Source: Fimenecus sp900545625 (GTDB taxonomy: Bacteria > Bacillota > Clostridia > Oscillospirales > Acutalibacteraceae). Taken from it: DNA of 64,000 nt. The translations under genes and the position numbers were made by a program. The notes under the pieces are model-generated. The model worked only from the letters and a program-made list of their open reading frames with translations, was not told where the DNA came from and did no database searches. The stretch is from NCBI GenBank assembly GCA_963931525.1, contig OZ007023.1:2046001-2110000 (forward strand), written 5' to 3'. Each line of letters begins with the position of its first letter. Positions within the stretch are counted from its first letter, which is position 1. Of this stretch, positions 26,623-35,750 are shown piece by piece.

Positions 26623-27741
26623 TTATTCATCCTCCTCCATTACGCCGTATATCCGAATATGGCTCCCGGCGCGTATCTGCGCCTGCTGTCCTAAAGATGT
26701 GTACGTAGCGATGTTCACTTCTTTAGCCGTTTGTTGTGACGCCGACGACTTTGGACCGGATATATCCGTCAAGGGGGCTTCTATGTTAGCTTGATAGCCA
26801 TTTGTAGCATCCGCAACGTTCGCGCCCTGCGACAGTTCGCCGGCATAAATGCTTTGATAAAACCCAGGCCCCACTTTTTCGGCGCGCAACCACCAGTTGC
26901 TCGGCGTGTCCGCTTCCCCGCCGAGAGCCGTGTAGCTCATGTAGCCGTTATTTACGCCCAATCGTACATAAACCCCCGGGGTTGCGGAAAATTGGCCATA
27001 GAAAAAGATGAACAATTTCTTAATTTTTAAAGGCCGCCCGTCGTCCGTCTGTGTAACGGTCACGTTCGTGGTGTCACTTTCAAGTGTGATGTCGTTCCAC
27101 AGCTCGAATTTCTCCTGCGGGAGCTGCACACCCTCGCCAATTGCTGTGCCACCCACGCCGAGCTGCAAAAGGCGGTCGGTGAGCAGCAGGTCGGTCGGAT
27201 CTGCTGCTTTCGCTGCTGCTTCGGCAGCATCTGCATATTCTTGCGCCGTTGCTTCGGCTGCTTGCCGCGCGGCATCCGCATACTGCTGTGCGGCGGTTTC
27301 GGCAGCGGACTGCGCCTCTTGTGCCAAGGCGGCCGCTTGCTGGATCGCGTTGTCCTGTGCGGTCGTTGCGTATCCCTGCGCAGCGGTGTCGGCCGTCTGA
27401 ATGGCGGCGTCCGTGTAGCTTTTTGCGGCTTTTTCTGCTGCGGACTGCGCATCTGATGCATACTGCTGTGCGGATTCTTTTGCGTGTGTTTCCGCCTGTT
27501 CGGCTGCGTTATCCGCATAGGTTTTTGTTTCTTCGCTCGGCTCTGCGGGCAGTTGCACACCTATACCGACCGTTTCACCGTTTTCGGTCAACTGCAATGT
27601 GCCGTCTTGGAGGGCCAAATCGTCGGGCACCCTTCCCAAAAAGGTTTTGCGAGAGATTTTCCGCGTTTCACCGTCCTGTACGATGACGGCGATGTCTTCA
27701 TCGGTCGCGGCGGTCGCTTTCGGCAGCTCTGAAATTTTCAT
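26623..27741 (-). CDS. Tail fibre / upper baseplate protein with Ala-rich coiled coil
   Basis: The 372-residue protein starts MKISELPKATAATDEDIAVIVQDGETRKIS, a common N-terminal attachment module of phage fibres. A long Ala/Gln/Glu-rich heptad region follows (about residues 65-180, YADNAAEQAETHAKESA-like repeats), then a beta-rich C-terminal head. ATG 27741 follows AGGAGG; the frame start at 27795 has no site. It probably forms a trimeric fibre that contacts the host. Confidence 0.75.
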   Translation of the reverse strand: MKISELPKATAATDEDIAVIVQDGETRKISRKTFLGRVPDDLALQDGTLQLTENGETVGIGVQLPAEPSEETKTYADNAAEQAETHAKESAQQYASDAQSAAEKAAKSYTDAAIQTADTAAQGYATTAQDNAIQQAAALAQEAQSAAETAAQQYADAARQAAEATAQEYADAAEAAAKAADPTDLLLTDRLLQLGVGGTAIGEGVQLPQEKFELWNDITLESDTTNVTVTQTDDGRPLKIKKLFIFFYGQFSATPGVYVRLGVNNGYMSYTALGGEADTPSNWWLRAEKVGPGFYQSIYAGELSQGANVADATNGYQANIEAPLTDISGPKSSASQQTAKEVNIATYTSLGQQAQIRAGSHIRIYGVMEEDE

Positions 27742-27765
27742 AGAATACCTCCTTTGAAATATAGA

Positions 27766-27790
27766 AAAGCGCCCGAAAAGGACGCTTTTT
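27766..27790 (-). terminator. Intra-operon hairpin before the fibre gene
   Basis: On the minus strand a short stem AAAGCG...CGCTTT is followed by an A/T leader and the AAAGGAGG of the fibre gene. Similar units are found at 34499, 38455, 44034 and 55611. The same hairpin on the plus strand ends in TTTTT. Confidence 0.5.
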
Positions 27791-27813
27791 GCCAAATATT
27801 TGATTATAAATTA

Positions 27814-27842
27814 TTGCAAAGCAGCACTTTTTGTGCTACTAT
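27814..27842 (+). promoter_or_regulatory. SigA-type promoter of the TM2 cargo gene
   Basis: TTGCAA, a 17-base spacer and TACTAT stand 30 bases before the ATG at 27872, on the strand opposite the late operon. Confidence 0.75.
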
Positions 27843-27871
27843 GAAGAAAATCAGTATGAGGGAGAATGATT

Positions 27872-28240
27872 ATGGAGAACGCAACACAAACCAAGTTTTG
27901 CAAGCATTGCGGGGCGCAGATTCCTGTACAGGCGGTTATTTGCCCGACATGCGGCGGTCAAGTTGAGGAATTCAAGCAGGCGCAGGCACCGCAGCAAGCG
28001 CCGGTCATCATCACAAACACAAATACCAACACAAATGTCGGCGCTCCCACAAAGACGCCTAAGAACAAGTGGGCGGCCTTTTTCCTGTGCCTGTTTCTCG
28101 GCGGAATCGGCGCACACAAGTTCTACGAAGGCAAAATCGGCATGGGGATTTTGTATCTGTTCACCGGCGGGCTGTTCGGCATCGGCTGGATCATCGACAT
28201 CTTTCGTCATCTTTTCAAGCCCAATCCGTATTACGTTTAA
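27872..28240 (+). CDS. Zinc-ribbon TM2-domain protein (phage cargo gene)
   Basis: The 122-residue protein has an N-terminal double-CxxC zinc ribbon (FCKHCGAQIP...CPTCGG), a Pro/Gln/Thr-rich linker and a TM2 domain (KWAAFFLCLFLGGIGAHKFYEGKIGMGILYLFT...GIGWIIDIF) with two membrane spans. It lies alone on the plus strand inside the tail block with its own promoter and terminator, the mark of a moron expressed in lysogeny. The function is unknown; superinfection exclusion is one guess. ATG 27872 has better spacing from GAGGGAG than 27866. Confidence 0.85.
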   Translation: MENATQTKFCKHCGAQIPVQAVICPTCGGQVEEFKQAQAPQQAPVIITNTNTNTNVGAPTKTPKNKWAAFFLCLFLGGIGAHKFYEGKIGMGILYLFTGGLFGIGWIIDIFRHLFKPNPYYV

Positions 28241-28256
28241 GCAAAAGCTGCAAATC

Positions 28257-28283
28257 GCACCCGCGAAAAGCGGGTGCTTTTTT
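28257..28283 (+). terminator. Terminator of the TM2 cargo gene
   Basis: GCACCCGC-gaaaa-GCGGGTGC followed by TTTTTT. Confidence 0.9.
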
Positions 28284-30780
28284 ATGCCTCCAATACAGCA
28301 AGGCGCGCTTCTAATGCGTTGATTTTTTGCGCTTGCTCCTCGACTTGTTCTGTCAATTCCTGCACGGCTTTTGCCGTAAGATTGATGTACTCATACAGTT
28401 TGATTGCCTTTCCGTCGTTCGCTCGGATTTCTTCCGGCGCTTCTGGGGCCATAACGCCAAGCGGACAATGGCGTTCCGTTTCGTCCGTTTGTTTGAAGTC
28501 ATAAGAATAGAACATCAGCTTTTTTATTTTGGAAAGCGCTGAAAACAAAGATGCTTCTTTGATGTTTTGCTTTAGTTTAGGATCAGAAGCCGTAATAAAA
28601 TTCGAAGCGTACAGAGGAGCATATCCGCCTCTCGAGCCATTTCCAAAATCGTAAGCAACCGGGCTATATCCCTGTTCAGGTGGCCACCAATTGAACCAGC
28701 AATGTCCGTGATCGGCATTGGTGGTAATGTTTATATTATCCTGACTTGCCGCTATAAACGCGTTTTTCCCATACAGTTTTGCGGTTTCTCCGTACACCCC
28801 GACTTGTGCAACCTCCGAACCGCTAGATTCCTGACTTGAAAGGTATGCACTGCTAGGCTTGCAGATCAAAGCAGACGGATTTCCGTTGTTCTGATATTTC
28901 ATCATCAAATAATTTGGGTGAAAATCTATTCTGCTTTGCATTTCCGACCAATTTCCAAGACTTGCGCAAGGGGAATACATACGCGCGACGTATACCCCAT
29001 CACCCGCATCATACTTAGTCGTAAATGCAAAAATATCCGGATCATCGTACTCATTTGCTTTAATGCTTTCATCGGAAATCATAAACCGTGTTCTCTCATT
29101 CGGATGAATATCCGAGATCCAGATATAAAAAGGAATATCATTCCCCGGTGGTTTCATTCTTCCATGGAAAGAAAGCCAGCCCTCTTCATCCATTCCAAGC
29201 ATGCCCAAAAGCTCTTTGTTTTCTCTTCTTATCGAAAGTTGAAATGTACCGTCATCTAAATTGATCCAAGATGTTCCATTTTGCGATTGCAGAAGCCCGG
29301 TTTTGATAACATCCGCCGTGAGGGTATAGGCGTAAATCGCGTTAAGAATGGCGTTACCGTCACGGCTGAATCCGTTTTCCCACACGGGATTTCCATCATT
29401 CCAGCCGTCGTTCGTCCACGCGAAGCCCGACGCCCCGAACGTATAGATGGTTTGGCTTTGCTCGAGCTCCTTTTCATCATGCATATAGAGGACGACGGAG
29501 CCGTCCTCCTGCGATTTATAGGTCGTGTAAAGTCCCATAGAGCCCGCAATCGTTTCGTTGAACAGTAAAAGTGCTTTCTGGCGGTCGTCCATTTCGGCGG
29601 TCAGGTCGCTTTTCGTTTCCGTGATCCGCTTCGCAAGTTGCGAAAGCCGCTTGGAGACGGTCATGCCCTTGTCTGTGTTCAAGTCCTTTTCGGCGTTGCC
29701 CGAAGAGGTGTAAACATCCGAAAATCCGCCGCAGTTGAATGTCCAGCTTCGTGCCGAAAGGAACAGAGGGTAGCGGTCGTAGGTTTCCGCCTGCGTTTCG
29801 TCGAAAGTTTCCTTATTGTCCACGATCGTCAAGATGTCCCCGACCTGCAAGGACGGGTCGCCGCCGATGCGCTGCCATTTGCAGGGGATGTACTGCGTGT
29901 CTGCCATGGACGCGAGCACATATTGTGCGACTTCCGACGGGTGCGCCGCCGCGATCGGGTTTTCGTTGATGGTGAGCAGGTAGTCATCCGTCCCGACGCG
30001 CGCGAGCTCCGTGTCCTCGCTGACGACACGCACACCCGTCACCTTGACGACGTTGCCGTCCAGCGAAAATGTGTTGCCGTTGAGCTCGAGCGCCTCTTTT
30101 GCCTTGTCGCCGCTCAATTCGATCCCCGATTCCGTGAACCACTTAAAGCAGAGCGCCCCGTCCGGGTCGAAGATCGCGAACCTGCCGCCCGCTTCGGCGA
30201 TCAGTTCCAGCACCTGCCGCTTGGTATAGCCTTGAAAGATCGTATCGTCCACAACAAGGCTTAACGCAGGCATGTCCGCCGGTGTAGTCGAGCAGCTTGC
30301 AAGGACGGACAGCGCGATATCCTGCGCAACGGATAAAAGCGACGTCTGCGTACCTTTCGGCGTATACGCCTTTTCAAGCAGGCGCATTTTGTCGTAGCAG
30401 GCAAGGCGCAGGTCGCTGTCCTGGATCGTGATCTGCTCGACATAGAAGATGCCGAGCGGGACGGTGTCCACCGCTTCGCCCGATTCCGAATCATACAGCG
30501 TGACCTTCGGATGGATCTCGGCGGTCGCGAGCGCGTCGTTCTTGTACTTGCCGTCTTGGTTAAAAATGCGCACCCAAAACTCCGTGCACACGGATGAGCC
30601 GACGCAAAACGTATTGAGGAACACGTTTTCTGAAAGCCCCGCCTCGAAAATATCCTCAGGCGGGATCACGACATTTTCCGTCAAGCCCGTGCTTTCGTCA
30701 AACACGACCTCGATCTCCATGCGGAAATCCTGCGGAAGCTCGGCGACTTTCTGTTTATATGCTGCGTTGGTGTGGTACAT
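28282..30780 (-). CDS. Tail tip / tail spike protein with peptidase S74 chaperone domain
   Basis: The 832-residue protein has an N-terminal tail-hub-like half (FYVEQITIQDSDLRLACYDKMRLLEKAY, a late-control/hub pattern), a central receptor-binding part and a C-terminal intramolecular chaperone of auto-processing (ASDPKLKQNIKEA, then a coiled coil AQKINALEARLAVLEA). In this family the chaperone trimerises, helps the spike fold and cuts itself off at the Ser of the SD motif. It is translated just before the TM2 insertion. Confidence 0.82.
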   Translation of the reverse strand: MYHTNAAYKQKVAELPQDFRMEIEVVFDESTGLTENVVIPPEDIFEAGLSENVFLNTFCVGSSVCTEFWVRIFNQDGKYKNDALATAEIHPKVTLYDSESGEAVDTVPLGIFYVEQITIQDSDLRLACYDKMRLLEKAYTPKGTQTSLLSVAQDIALSVLASCSTTPADMPALSLVVDDTIFQGYTKRQVLELIAEAGGRFAIFDPDGALCFKWFTESGIELSGDKAKEALELNGNTFSLDGNVVKVTGVRVVSEDTELARVGTDDYLLTINENPIAAAHPSEVAQYVLASMADTQYIPCKWQRIGGDPSLQVGDILTIVDNKETFDETQAETYDRYPLFLSARSWTFNCGGFSDVYTSSGNAEKDLNTDKGMTVSKRLSQLAKRITETKSDLTAEMDDRQKALLLFNETIAGSMGLYTTYKSQEDGSVVLYMHDEKELEQSQTIYTFGASGFAWTNDGWNDGNPVWENGFSRDGNAILNAIYAYTLTADVIKTGLLQSQNGTSWINLDDGTFQLSIRRENKELLGMLGMDEEGWLSFHGRMKPPGNDIPFYIWISDIHPNERTRFMISDESIKANEYDDPDIFAFTTKYDAGDGVYVARMYSPCASLGNWSEMQSRIDFHPNYLMMKYQNNGNPSALICKPSSAYLSSQESSGSEVAQVGVYGETAKLYGKNAFIAASQDNINITTNADHGHCWFNWWPPEQGYSPVAYDFGNGSRGGYAPLYASNFITASDPKLKQNIKEASLFSALSKIKKLMFYSYDFKQTDETERHCPLGVMAPEAPEEIRANDGKAIKLYEYINLTAKAVQELTEQVEEQAQKINALEARLAVLEA

Positions 30781-30792
30781 AGGTTCGCTCCT

Positions 30793-31155
30793 TTATTTTT
30801 CCACGATATTGAGGGCAAAGGTCTCATACAGCATTTCGCCGTTTTGCACGACGACGGAAGGCACGGGCGCAAAGTCGCCCGGATAGAACCGCCCCGACTT
30901 CTGCGCGCCTGTCACAAGATCCTCATAGGTCACAAGGGCATTGAAATCAGAAAGCTCAGACATAATGCGCCGCGCGGTGGAGACGGGAAGGAACTTCCAC
31001 TCCAATTCAAATTTCATTTTGACCGAGAGGATCTTTTTGATTTGCAGATTGCCGACCGAATCCGTCTCGCTGTCCACCTGCGTGATGCGCGTCGGCGTGC
31101 ACTTGGTCGGCGAGGGCGGCGTCCAGCCGTTTATGGTTTTGAGCATTGCCTGCAA
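30793..31155 (-). CDS. Phage tail protein, probably distal-tail component
   Basis: The 120-residue protein lies between the tape measure and the tail tip gene, the usual place of the distal tail protein, but it is shorter than typical Dit. It has a basic beta-rich middle (KMKFELEWKFLPVSTARRIMSEL). The TTG start at 31155 sits 8 bases behind GGGAGGG, better spaced than the ATG three codons later. The family is uncertain. Confidence 0.6.
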   Translation of the reverse strand: MQAMLKTINGWTPPSPTKCTPTRITQVDSETDSVGNLQIKKILSVKMKFELEWKFLPVSTARRIMSELSDFNALVTYEDLVTGAQKSGRFYPGDFAPVPSVVVQNGEMLYETFALNIVEK

Positions 31156-31156
31156 G

Positions 31157-33778
31157 TTACAGTCCCTCCCATATCAATTTCATCTCCTGCGGGTAGCGCT
31201 GGAACAGCCGCACGAGTACGGTCGCAATGGTCTGACCGTCCAGATTGAGTACCATTTTCCCGTCCTGCGCGCCGCTTTGCGGTGCGGCTGTGCTTTGCAG
31301 CAGCGGTGCGAGGGCTGCGGCAATGGTGCTGCCGAGCATGGAGGCGAGTTTTTCCATCCATTCGGTGTTGTTTTCCAGCGGCACGACAGCCTCCCTACCC
31401 GCTTCGCCGATGAGCGACAGCGTGGGTTTATCCACAATGCCGCCGCGCGCGAGTCGCGGAATGGAGATCGAATTGAACGGGCTTATGTTAAAACCGATCG
31501 TCCCGCCGCCTAAAATTTCGGGCAGGTTGATTTTAAGGGAATTGAGCTTCGAGATCAGCTTGTTGAGCGCGGACACGGGCTTGTTTATCATGTTTTCCAC
31601 GCCGCCGAGGATCTTGTTGATGAAATCCTTGAAGCTGCCCCAAATGCCCTCCAGCTTCGATTTCAGCCCGGTTTTGAGGGAATCGAACAGCTTTAGTACC
31701 TTATCCTTGGTTTCCGTGAACTTGGTTTGGAAGGTCTCTTTCAGCTTGTTCAAAAGCTCGGTGACTTTGGTTTTGAGATTTTCCCAAAGTCCCGTGATGC
31801 CGTCTATAAGACCTTGGATCAGATTTTTGCCGATGTCTGCGAACACCGTGGACGGGCTGTGGATGCCGAACAGCGCCTTGATGTAATCCAGCCACTTAGT
31901 AAGCAGGTCGCTAAACCAGGTTTTCAGAGCCTCCCACTTTTCCCGCAGGCCGCCCCAAAGGCCTTCTACAATGTTTTTTCCCGCCTCTTTCATGCCTTCC
32001 CAGTCGCCTGTCAAAAAGGCGGTGATGAAGTCAATGACGTCCGGCAAAACGTCGACCAAATCTCCGAGACACAGCAGAATATAATCTACAAACCCGCCGA
32101 TCGCGGTTTTGAGCCCTTCCCACGCGGCATCGAAAATGGGTTCGAGCGCGTCCCACAGTTTGCCGAGCGATTCACCGAGGCGGGAAAAGGAATCCTTGTG
32201 TTCAACGAGCCAATCCCCGACCTTTTCAAACTGCTCACCTACAAAGGCAAGCGCGTCCTTGAGCTTTTCGCCGAGCCACACCACCACGGGCTTGATGCCC
32301 TTTTCGTAGAGATCCCGAAACGCGGGCTTGACCTTGTCGATGGTCGTCTTGATCTTTTCGAGGATTTCTTGGAACTTAGCAAACGGGCCTGTGTCCAAGG
32401 CGCTTGTGTCAAGCGCATCGTAATTGACTCCGCTGCTTGAGGAATCCGAGGACGTGTCCGTGTCCTTTTCCACGTTGTGCAGCTCGTCGAAGTCGCGGCT
32501 CATGCTTCCGGCTGCTTTTTCGGAGGACTTCGCCTGTGCTTGCAGCTTTTTCGTGGAATTGACCGCCTGTTTATACGTCTTGCCGAATATGGCGGCGACG
32601 AACGAGGCGATGTATTTGGTGACGGTCGCCAAGCCCTGCGCCAAGCGCGTGAGCAGCGGCATGACCGCTTCGAATATGGGCGTGAATGCGACGGTCAGAT
32701 TTGCCTTGATGGCATTGAGCGAATCGGCAAACTCCTTGTTTTGGGACATCGCTCCCGTCATATAATCCTGAAACGCGCGAAAGAATTTATATAAGACCGC
32801 TGTGACGAACACGGCTTTCAGCGAACCGCCGATGACCTTGCCGACCTTTTGAAACGCGCTGCCCATTTTAGAAGCGCCGCTTGCCGAATCCTTTGCCATT
32901 TTGCGGCTTGCCTTTGCCGCGGCGGCGGACGCCTTTTCGCTCGCTTTTTGTGCGCGCTTTTGCGCGCGTTCCATAGCCTTTGCGGCTTTGTCGCTCGCTT
33001 CTGACTGCGCATCGGCGTACTTGTTCGCATAGATTTTACAGGCGCGCTCCTGCTCGGCGTACGCCTTGGACGCCTGCCGCGCTGCGCGGGCGGCGGACTT
33101 GCTTTGCGCACGCTCGGCTTTCAGTGCCCAGCTTTCCGCCTGCTGCGCGGCACGCCGGGCTTGCTGTGTGATTTGGTTGTAGGCTCGTTCATAGGCGCGT
33201 CTGGATTGCTCTGCGGCTTTTTCCGCCGCTTTCTGCATCCGCTCGGCTTCCTTTTCCGCTGCCTTGCGCGCCTGTTCCGCGGCTTTTTCCGCGGCGCGTG
33301 CGGGCGCTTCAAGCGCGGCGTTGAGCTTTTGCTCGGTCGCGTTTGCAGCCGACTGCAAACTGATGAGCTTCGATTGCAGGGCGGTCATTTCCGCGTCCAG
33401 CGCACGGATGTTTTCCGTGTCCGAATCGTCCGTGAAGCTGAATTGCTTTTCCGCTGCACGCAGCCGCTCCTCCACTGCGCCAATCTGCGCGTAGGTGTTG
33501 TCGAGTTTCTGCTGCAATAGGTCGGTATCGGAGGCTGCGACCTCGAACCGAATGGGATTCTTCTGCGCCTGCTTTGCCGCCTTGTCCCAAATATCCTGCA
33601 CGGCTTTCTGCACGTTCTTCGCATTCGGTGTCATTGCTTTTTCGATGGAAGCACCAACCTTTTGAAAAGCCGCTTCGGCGGGCTTTGCGGCGCGTCTGGC
33701 AATGCTTTCGATCTGCTTTTGGGCGGTATCCTCAATAATGAGTTCCAGCGTTACGGCGCCGGCGGGGTTTTCGCTCAT
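31157..33778 (-). CDS. Tail tape measure protein
   Basis: The 873-residue protein has long Ala/Lys/Glu coiled coils in the first 350 residues, a hydrophobic patch near the middle (GGSLKAVFVTAVLYKFFRAFQ), helical repeats and a C-terminal domain with ARGGIVDKPTLSLIGEAGREAVVPLEN, typical of tape measures. Its length sets the tail length; about 870 residues suggests a tail of roughly 130 nm if 1.5 Å per residue holds. It lies between the chaperones and the tail tip genes. Confidence 0.93.
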   Translation of the reverse strand: MSENPAGAVTLELIIEDTAQKQIESIARRAAKPAEAAFQKVGASIEKAMTPNAKNVQKAVQDIWDKAAKQAQKNPIRFEVAASDTDLLQQKLDNTYAQIGAVEERLRAAEKQFSFTDDSDTENIRALDAEMTALQSKLISLQSAANATEQKLNAALEAPARAAEKAAEQARKAAEKEAERMQKAAEKAAEQSRRAYERAYNQITQQARRAAQQAESWALKAERAQSKSAARAARQASKAYAEQERACKIYANKYADAQSEASDKAAKAMERAQKRAQKASEKASAAAAKASRKMAKDSASGASKMGSAFQKVGKVIGGSLKAVFVTAVLYKFFRAFQDYMTGAMSQNKEFADSLNAIKANLTVAFTPIFEAVMPLLTRLAQGLATVTKYIASFVAAIFGKTYKQAVNSTKKLQAQAKSSEKAAGSMSRDFDELHNVEKDTDTSSDSSSSGVNYDALDTSALDTGPFAKFQEILEKIKTTIDKVKPAFRDLYEKGIKPVVVWLGEKLKDALAFVGEQFEKVGDWLVEHKDSFSRLGESLGKLWDALEPIFDAAWEGLKTAIGGFVDYILLCLGDLVDVLPDVIDFITAFLTGDWEGMKEAGKNIVEGLWGGLREKWEALKTWFSDLLTKWLDYIKALFGIHSPSTVFADIGKNLIQGLIDGITGLWENLKTKVTELLNKLKETFQTKFTETKDKVLKLFDSLKTGLKSKLEGIWGSFKDFINKILGGVENMINKPVSALNKLISKLNSLKINLPEILGGGTIGFNISPFNSISIPRLARGGIVDKPTLSLIGEAGREAVVPLENNTEWMEKLASMLGSTIAAALAPLLQSTAAPQSGAQDGKMVLNLDGQTIATVLVRLFQRYPQEMKLIWEGL

Positions 33779-33811
33779 TGATCCTCACCTCCTTTTTCCG
33801 TTTTCCGGACA

Positions 33812-34178
33812 TTACCCGAACAGGGACGCGATCATTTTTTCGAGCTGCTCGGACTGCCTTCGCATATCTTCGGCGCTGTACTGCATATGCGATGCGCGGA
33901 ACGCGAACCACTCGCTGCGGACGGCGCGCTGTTCGGGCGTCATTTTTTTGAGTACGTCTTTGTCATCCTCACTGCGGATCACCACGACCTGCCCGAGCGG
34001 CGTGTCGTGCATCAGCCCTGAGACGAGCTTCGACCAGTCGGAATAGGATAGGTTGCCCTGTTCGGACGGCAGGATGTGGTACTGCTTCGCAATGGACTGC
34101 TCGATCAAGACCGCGTCGAAATCTACGTCATAAAACGCGTCAATCGGATTTTGCTTTTTCGTCTTGAAATCGGGCTTC
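33812..34178 (-). CDS. Tail assembly chaperone, frameshift-accessed part (Gp15-like)
   Basis: The frame codes for KPDFKTKKQNPIDAFYDVDFDAVLIEQSIAKQY and a helical tail ending KMIASLFG. It resembles the Gp15-type second chaperone. The only start in frame (TTG near 34108) has no ribosome site, and the conserved-looking sequence runs upstream without stops into the preceding gene. A +1 shift at the CCC-G in the upstream gene (34181-34178) would join the two frames. I therefore mark the coding part from the shift point. A -2 shift would give the same frame. Confidence 0.65.
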
Positions 34179-34472
34179 GGGTTCGTATTTCTCCCCCGTC
34201 ATCGCCGCCATCGCCATTTGCGAAAGTTCAGTTTGCGCGCGGAAAGAAAGCCCCATTTTCAAAATTTCCGATGCGTTTTTGCCGAACGCGGCGCGCAGGA
34301 TCATTTCGTCGGAATCGAGCATCTCCGCGCTGTCTTCCTTGATCTCCCGCATTTTCTTCATCAGCGCCTTAACGGTCGAGGTGCGGTCGTCCACGGGGTA
34401 GCATTTATCCCCAATGCGGATCTCCGGCTTTTCCGTCAGCAGCTTGTTGTCAAAGGTATACATTTTGCCCAT
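34140..34472 (-). CDS. Tail assembly chaperone, first frame
   Basis: The 110-residue protein begins MGKMYTFDNKLLTEKPEIRIGDKCYPVDDRTSTVKALMKKM, as in short tail chaperones between the tail tube and tape measure genes. These proteins bind the tape measure during tail growth. Its last 12 codons follow the proposed frameshift site, so the cell would make both this short form and a longer fusion with the next frame. Confidence 0.75.
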   Translation of the reverse strand: MGKMYTFDNKLLTEKPEIRIGDKCYPVDDRTSTVKALMKKMREIKEDSAEMLDSDEMILRAAFGKNASEILKMGLSFRAQTELSQMAMAAMTGEKYEPEARFQDEKAKSD

Positions 34473-34498
34473 AGTCTTGTTCCTCCGTTTTGAAGATC

Positions 34499-34526
34499 AA
34501 ACGCCCCCGCTTTGGCAGGGGCGTTT
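34499..34526 (-). terminator. Hairpin between tail tube and chaperone genes
   Basis: AAACGCCCC pairs with GGGGCGTTT around a 10-base loop. It may partly stop transcription so that the tail tube is made in excess over later proteins. Confidence 0.55.
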
Positions 34527-34530
34527 CGGT

Positions 34531-34962
34531 TTAGCCTGCCGACGCGGGCGTATAGGTCGGCTTGCCGCTGGACATGACGTCGAATTCGAGCGCGTCCACA
34601 TTAATGCTGTCGCCGCCGCCCGGATTCGTGACGTTTACGACACAGTCAAACTCCAGCTTTGCGCCCGACGGGAATTCCCACTGAAATTTGCCGTTGCAAT
34701 CCGTGCCGGTCTTAAACGACATATCGGCGACATAATCATTGCCCGTATCTCCGACGCAGCGTTTGCCCGAAAGGGAGACAGTCAAGCCCTTGCCCGTCAT
34801 CAGGCGCTTGATCCAGCCTTCGGTCTCAAAGGGCGTCCATTCCTGGACCTGCCCGTCAATGGCGACGGAAAAGCTCTCCATTTCGGCAATGGGAGCATAT
34901 TCGGTATCGACCATGATCTTGAATTTGTTTTCGAATACAGGGTACACACCTGTTTTCGGCAT
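34531..34962 (-). CDS. Major tail tube protein
   Basis: The 143-residue protein (begins MPKTGVYPVFENKFKIMVD, ends SSGKPTYTPASAG) is of the length and beta-rich composition expected for a siphophage tail tube, and lies in the canonical place between the tail terminator and chaperone genes. The line AIDGQVQEWTPFETEGWIKRLMTGKGLTVSLSGKR is typical of the Clostridia phage tube family. Confidence 0.85.
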   Translation of the reverse strand: MPKTGVYPVFENKFKIMVDTEYAPIAEMESFSVAIDGQVQEWTPFETEGWIKRLMTGKGLTVSLSGKRCVGDTGNDYVADMSFKTGTDCNGKFQWEFPSGAKLEFDCVVNVTNPGGGDSINVDALEFDVMSSGKPTYTPASAG

Positions 34963-34964
34963 GC

Positions 34965-35363
34965 TTATTCCTCCTTGTTGATATAGATTTCGACGGGGAC
35001 AACGTATTCATATACCTTGTCCTCGGTAAGCCCCAGCGACTGCGGGGCGGACGGGGCGAAAAACGCGATGTGGGTGCCCTCGATATGCTCGTCGGACACG
35101 CCGTAGAACAGCGCGAAGATTTCCTGCGCTTTTTGTCCCGCTTCGCGCTGCGTCTCGCCCCAGTGGACGAGCACGGACACATTCTGTGTGTAATACCGTG
35201 TGCACGCCGCGCCGCCGAGCGCCATGCGGGTATTGGTTCGTTGGTTGTTGTCGAACACACCGATGCCGTACCGCAGTTTATCGTCGAACACCCCCGCCGA
35301 TATGCCCTCGCCTACGTCGGTTTTTGCTTGGATATATCGGCAAAGGTCTGCTAAAGCAAGCAA
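34965..35363 (-). CDS. Tail terminator / minor capsid protein 3-like
   Basis: The 132-residue protein resembles the Minor_capsid_3 family (PF12691): LADLCRYIQAKTDVGEGISAGVFDDK, then a beta domain and a C-terminal VEIYINKEE. By position it should cap the tail tube and join it to the head connector. It overlaps neither neighbour. Confidence 0.75.
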   Translation of the reverse strand: MLALADLCRYIQAKTDVGEGISAGVFDDKLRYGIGVFDNNQRTNTRMALGGAACTRYYTQNVSVLVHWGETQREAGQKAQEIFALFYGVSDEHIEGTHIAFFAPSAPQSLGLTEDKVYEYVVPVEIYINKEE

Positions 35364-35750
35364 TCAACCGCCCCCTCTGACCGATTTCAGATTTTCGTTA
35401 AAGCGTTCCGTCAGAAACACACCGTCCAAATACGGCTCGAGCCAGTGCGAACGCGCATATGGGTTGTGCACGGTTTGGTATTGGAGCGGCTTGCCGCTTC
35501 GGGATATACCGAAAAAATGATACCGCGCATAGGGCTTATCCGTAACGAGCAGACCCGTGACCGTTTTCGCGTCCTGCCGGACGGCCGAAAAGGTGTCGTT
35601 CTGCATTTCGCCCGTGTCAAACGGCATCGTGTGTGACGCGACAAGGTCGCCTTTCAAATTCTCCATGGTAAGCGACATCGCGCGATTCAAGTCACCAGCC
35701 AGCGCGCGGGCAAACTGCGGGTTGAACTGCACATTTACTTTGACCTTCAT
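35364..35750 (-). CDS. Head-tail connector, minor capsid protein 2-like (HK97 gp10 type)
   Basis: The 128-residue protein resembles Minor_capsid_2 (PF11114): DLVASHTMPFDTGEMQND and YARYHFFGISRSGKPLQYQTVHNPYARSHWLEPYLDG. This family is the neck protein of Firmicute siphophages. Its start overlaps the previous stop by 4 bases, a sign of coupled translation. Confidence 0.78.
   Translation of the reverse strand: MKVKVNVQFNPQFARALAGDLNRAMSLTMENLKGDLVASHTMPFDTGEMQNDTFSAVRQDAKTVTGLLVTDKPYARYHFFGISRSGKPLQYQTVHNPYARSHWLEPYLDGVFLTERFNENLKSVRGGG

Noticed and set aside
31727..32440. Plus-strand frames of over 200 residues opposite the tape measure gene
   Set aside because: They are antisense shadows of codon-biased GC-rich coding sequence without start signals.
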